Shown piece by piece: positions 13,952-14,505 of a stretch of DNA of 14,505 nucleotides. Both the position numbers and the translations under genes were made by a program. The stretch is from CAYVXE01 sp964455375 (GTDB lineage: Bacteria > Zhuqueibacterota > Zhuqueibacteria > Oceanimicrobiales > Oceanimicrobiaceae): positions 1-14,505 of the forward strand of contig CAYVXE010000105.1 in assembly GCA_964455375.1 (NCBI GenBank), in the 5' to 3' direction. Positions within the stretch are counted from its first letter, which is position 1. Each line of letters starts with the position of its first letter. The notes beneath the pieces are model-generated. The model had not been told where the DNA came from, did not search any database, and was given only the letters and a program-made list of their open reading frames with translations.

Positions 13952-14505
13952 ATGGCAAAGTCCGCAGACAACCACGCTACCGTACTAAATGTAAAGAAGC
14001 AGCCGGTTCAGGGAGACATCGCGCTTTCCATAATTATCGTCAATTACAATGTCAAAGAATTCCTTGAACAAACGCTGATTTCCGTCAGGAAGGCTTTGTC
14101 GGGAATTGCTTCAGAAATCATTGTAGTGGATAATGCCTCTACCGATGGCAGTGGTAAAGCTGTACGGCGAAAGTTTAAAGATATTTTATTTGTAGAAAAT
14201 AAAAAAAATCTTGGTTTTGCCAAAGCATCAAATCAAGGGTTAAAAATAGCGCGGGGGAATTACCTTGCTTTGCTCAATCCGGATACCATTGTTCAGGAAG
14301 ATACATTTACAAAAATGCTGCAGCATTTTGCTGAAAATCCGGATACCGGCCTGTTAGGCTGCAAGATTCTAAATCCGGACGGATCTCTTCAGCTCGCTTG
14401 TCGCCGAAGTTTTCCCACACCTTGGGTCGCGTTCACAAAGTTAAGTGGTCTTAGTTACCTGTTTCCCCGTAGCGAACTGTTCGGAAGATACAACTTAACC
14501 TATCT
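13952..14505 (+). CDS. GT2-family glycosyltransferase, 5' part (3' end outside the window)
   Basis: Open to the window edge; 184 complete codons are visible. Start ATG 13952 lies 1 bp after the preceding stop and has AAAAGG about 5 bp upstream, overlapping the end of the DPM1-like gene, so translational coupling is likely. After a hydrophilic 27-residue leader the GT-A fold begins: LSIIIVNYNVKEFL, VVDNASTDGS, NKKNLGFAKASNQGL, the DxD-like LLNPDT and GLLGCKILNPDGSLQLACRRSFPTP. This is the pattern of dTDP-rhamnosyl/WbbL-like transferases that build surface polysaccharide. It resembles the GT2 protein at 7554-8591 in its motif order but is clearly a different protein. The sugar and acceptor cannot be read from the visible part. 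Confidence 0.94.
   Translation, partial: MAKSADNHATVLNVKKQPVQGDIALSIIIVNYNVKEFLEQTLISVRKALSGIASEIIVVDNASTDGSGKAVRRKFKDILFVENKKNLGFAKASNQGLKIARGNYLALLNPDTIVQEDTFTKMLQHFAENPDTGLLGCKILNPDGSLQLACRRSFPTPWVAFTKLSGLSYLFPRSELFGRYNLTY

Overview
The window is a 14.5-kb stretch of bacterial chromosome, apparently from a metagenome or draft assembly because it is interrupted by a run of exactly 100 N. All twelve recognisable genes lie on the + strand and are tightly packed. The gene content suggests a Gram-negative member of the Bacteroidetes/Calditrichota/KSB1 neighbourhood (FCB group): a DUF2723 membrane protein with a C-terminal TPR region, a lipoprotein resembling DUF4837, and a secreted DUF4139 protein. 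Base composition is moderate and even. The phylum assignment is inference from gene families, not from a marker tree.

Region 1 (1-4527) is housekeeping: the 3' end of valS (valyl-tRNA synthetase), a secreted DUF4139 protein whose Shine-Dalgarno lies inside the end of valS, and a full-length recG helicase gene. Region 2 (4528-4828) is the only long gene-free stretch besides 8592-8826. It holds a 12-bp direct repeat, a possible sigma-70 promoter on a palindrome, a hairpin, and a degenerate 7-bp tandem repeat that runs into the N gap.

Region 3 (4829-14505) is dominated by glycosylation genes: a DUF2723 GT-C-like membrane protein, a GT2 glycosyltransferase, a zinc-ribbon SAM methyltransferase, a DUF4837-like lipoprotein, purE, an atypical PfkB sugar kinase, an RmlD-like dTDP-4-dehydrorhamnose reductase, a DPM1-type polyprenyl-phosphate mannose synthase, and a second GT2 gene that runs off the window. 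Most junctions are under 20 bp. Two are longer: a palindromic REP-like element of about 130 bp sits before the methyltransferase, and a second copy of the 7-bp repeat sits before rmlD.

A coherent but unproven reading is that the DPM1-like enzyme makes polyprenyl-phosphate mannose, which the DUF2723 protein could use as a donor outside the membrane, while RmlD and the two GT2 proteins build a rhamnose-containing surface glycan. purE is a purine-synthesis passenger. I saw no CRISPR array, rRNA, tRNA, transposase or phage gene. No wholly new system is evident. The best leads are the repeat families, the DUF2723/DPM1 pairing and the atypical kinase.
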